NCBI GenBank assembly: GCA_023461135.1
Contig: JAEWNX010000209.1
Coordinates: 1 to 5,897 of the forward strand
DNA: 5,897 bases
Origin: Pseudomonadota bacterium
GTDB lineage: Bacteria > Pseudomonadota > Alphaproteobacteria > Caulobacterales > Aquidulcibacteraceae
Direction of reading: 5' to 3'
Position numbers and translations under genes: made by a program. Below are positions 5,340-5,897 of this stretch, one piece after another. The notes under the pieces were generated by a model. That model was not told the origin of the DNA. It did not search any database and saw only the letters and a list, made by a program, of their open reading frames with translations. Every line of letters begins with the position of its first letter. Position 1 is the stretch's first letter.

Positions 5340-5897
5340 TCAGCGCGGCGAATACTTCGCAGCATCGACCGCTTGATATTCGTTGAGGGCGCTCATCATC
5401 GCCTCGACGAGCTCGCGCTCGGCGGCCGACAGTAGCGGATTCCAGACATCGAAGATGAGGATCACACGGATCTGATCGCTGTTGTTCCAGGCTTCGTGTT
5501 CGATCGTGTCGTCGAACACCCAGGCGTCGCCCATCTTCCAGTCGCGGGTTTCGTTGCCGACGCGGAAGCTGCAACGTTCCGGCAGGATCAGGGGGAGATG
5601 CACGATGAGGCGCGTATTGGCCGAGCCGGTGTGAGGGGGAATGTGCGTGTTCGGCGCGAGAACCGAGAACATCGCCGTCGGCCCATAGCCGCGCTGATGC
5701 GCGAGGGGCAGTCGTTCGAGCAGCGCGGTTGTGTTAGGGCAGCGCGCGCAATTGGCCTCCTGACGCACGCCGTCGCGCCACAAGAAGAATGTACTCCAGG
5801 CCGGTGAGTGGTTGAGCTCAGTCCACTGGTTCACCGGATCGCCGGGCTTGTACTGGATGTAAGGCGCGAATTTCGCCTGGTCTTCGCGCATGACGAC
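5340..5897 (-). CDS. Aspartyl/asparaginyl beta-hydroxylase (AspH-like), 5' end outside the window
   Basis: The frame is open to the right edge, so 185 residues plus the stop are visible. The ATG at 5891-5889 is probably internal: alignment with the protein at 2708-3883 begins immediately around it, and that homologue has about 215 further N-terminal residues including TPRs. Numbering from this Met, HIPPHTG (83-89) gives iron ligand H87 with G89 in the usual acidic position, then H98 in RLIVHLPL, H132 in WVFDDTIEHEAWN, and R142 ten residues later for 2-oxoglutarate. IFDVWNPLLS (146-155) closes the domain. It therefore has the complete two-histidine AspH-type (PF05118) site. A CARC pair (C48, C51) sits in the insertion before the core, where the paralogue keeps only the second Cys. 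Its stop is 3 bp from that of the convergent sulfotransferase gene, leaving no terminator space. Whether it has a TPR domain cannot be seen. Substrate unknown. Confidence 0.92.
   Translation of the reverse strand, partial: VVMREDQAKFAPYIQYKPGDPVNQWTELNHSPAWSTFFLWRDGVRQEANCARCPNTTALLERLPLAHQRGYGPTAMFSVLAPNTHIPPHTGSANTRLIVHLPLILPERCSFRVGNETRDWKMGDAWVFDDTIEHEAWNNSDQIRVILIFDVWNPLLSAAERELVEAMMSALNEYQAVDAAKYSPR
5484..5525 (-). repeat. Inverted paralogous segment, copy 2 (AspH distal-His motif)
   Basis: Reverse-strand counterpart of 3707-3748: 39 of 42 bases agree and the encoded 14 residues are identical. It lies in the convergent AspH gene, so the two copies face each other across the TPR-sulfotransferase gene. 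Confidence 0.7.

Noticed and set aside
5348..5360. Inverted repeat GCGAA-TAC-TTCGC as a terminator between the convergent genes
   Set aside because: The stem is only 5 bp, has no T-run on either side, and lies inside the coding sequence of the - strand gene.
1..5897. CRISPR array, tRNA/rRNA, insertion sequence or attachment site
   Set aside because: No regularly spaced direct repeats, tRNA-like cloverleaf, transposase motif or terminal inverted repeats were found. The window is almost entirely accounted for by six coding regions.

Overview
The window is GC-rich, with G/C-biased third codon positions and almost no intergenic space. It encodes six proteins from only two enzyme classes: PAPS-dependent sulfotransferases and 2-oxoglutarate/Fe(II) oxygenases, several of them carrying N-terminal tetratricopeptide (TPR) repeats. 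Base composition, GTG and TTG starts, and these TPR-sulfotransferase and TPR-oxygenase families suggest an alphaproteobacterium, perhaps of the Caulobacterales/Hyphomonadaceae or sphingomonad type. That assignment is inference; no marker gene is present.

Layout, left to right. (1) The C-terminal end of a sulfotransferase on the + strand (2-187). (2) A convergent TPR protein with a C-terminal 2OG-Fe(II) oxygenase domain on the - strand (184-1581); it shares a CTAG stop palindrome with gene 1. (3) A 131-bp divergent intergenic region (1582-1712), the only real non-coding space and the likely promoter region for both directions. (4) A tight three-gene + strand operon: an aspartyl/asparaginyl beta-hydroxylase (AspH)-like protein with a classical HxD...H...R centre (1713-2711); a TPR-AspH protein with a two-histidine HxG centre like human AspH (2708-3883); and a full-length TPR-sulfotransferase (3891-5336). 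(5) A convergent, 5'-truncated second HxG-type AspH paralogue on the - strand (5340-5897).

Working together: none of the visible N-termini shows a signal peptide or membrane segment, so the enzymes appear cytosolic, where both 2-oxoglutarate and PAPS are available. At least four oxygenases sit beside at least two sulfotransferases. An attractive but unproven reading is a post-translational or glycan tailoring locus in which hydroxylases create or prepare acceptor positions and sulfotransferases O-sulfate the same substrate or a neighbouring position, with TPR domains recruiting a shared partner. No candidate substrate (small precursor peptide, outer-membrane receptor, glycan-assembly gene) is visible here; it would have to lie in the flanks or elsewhere.
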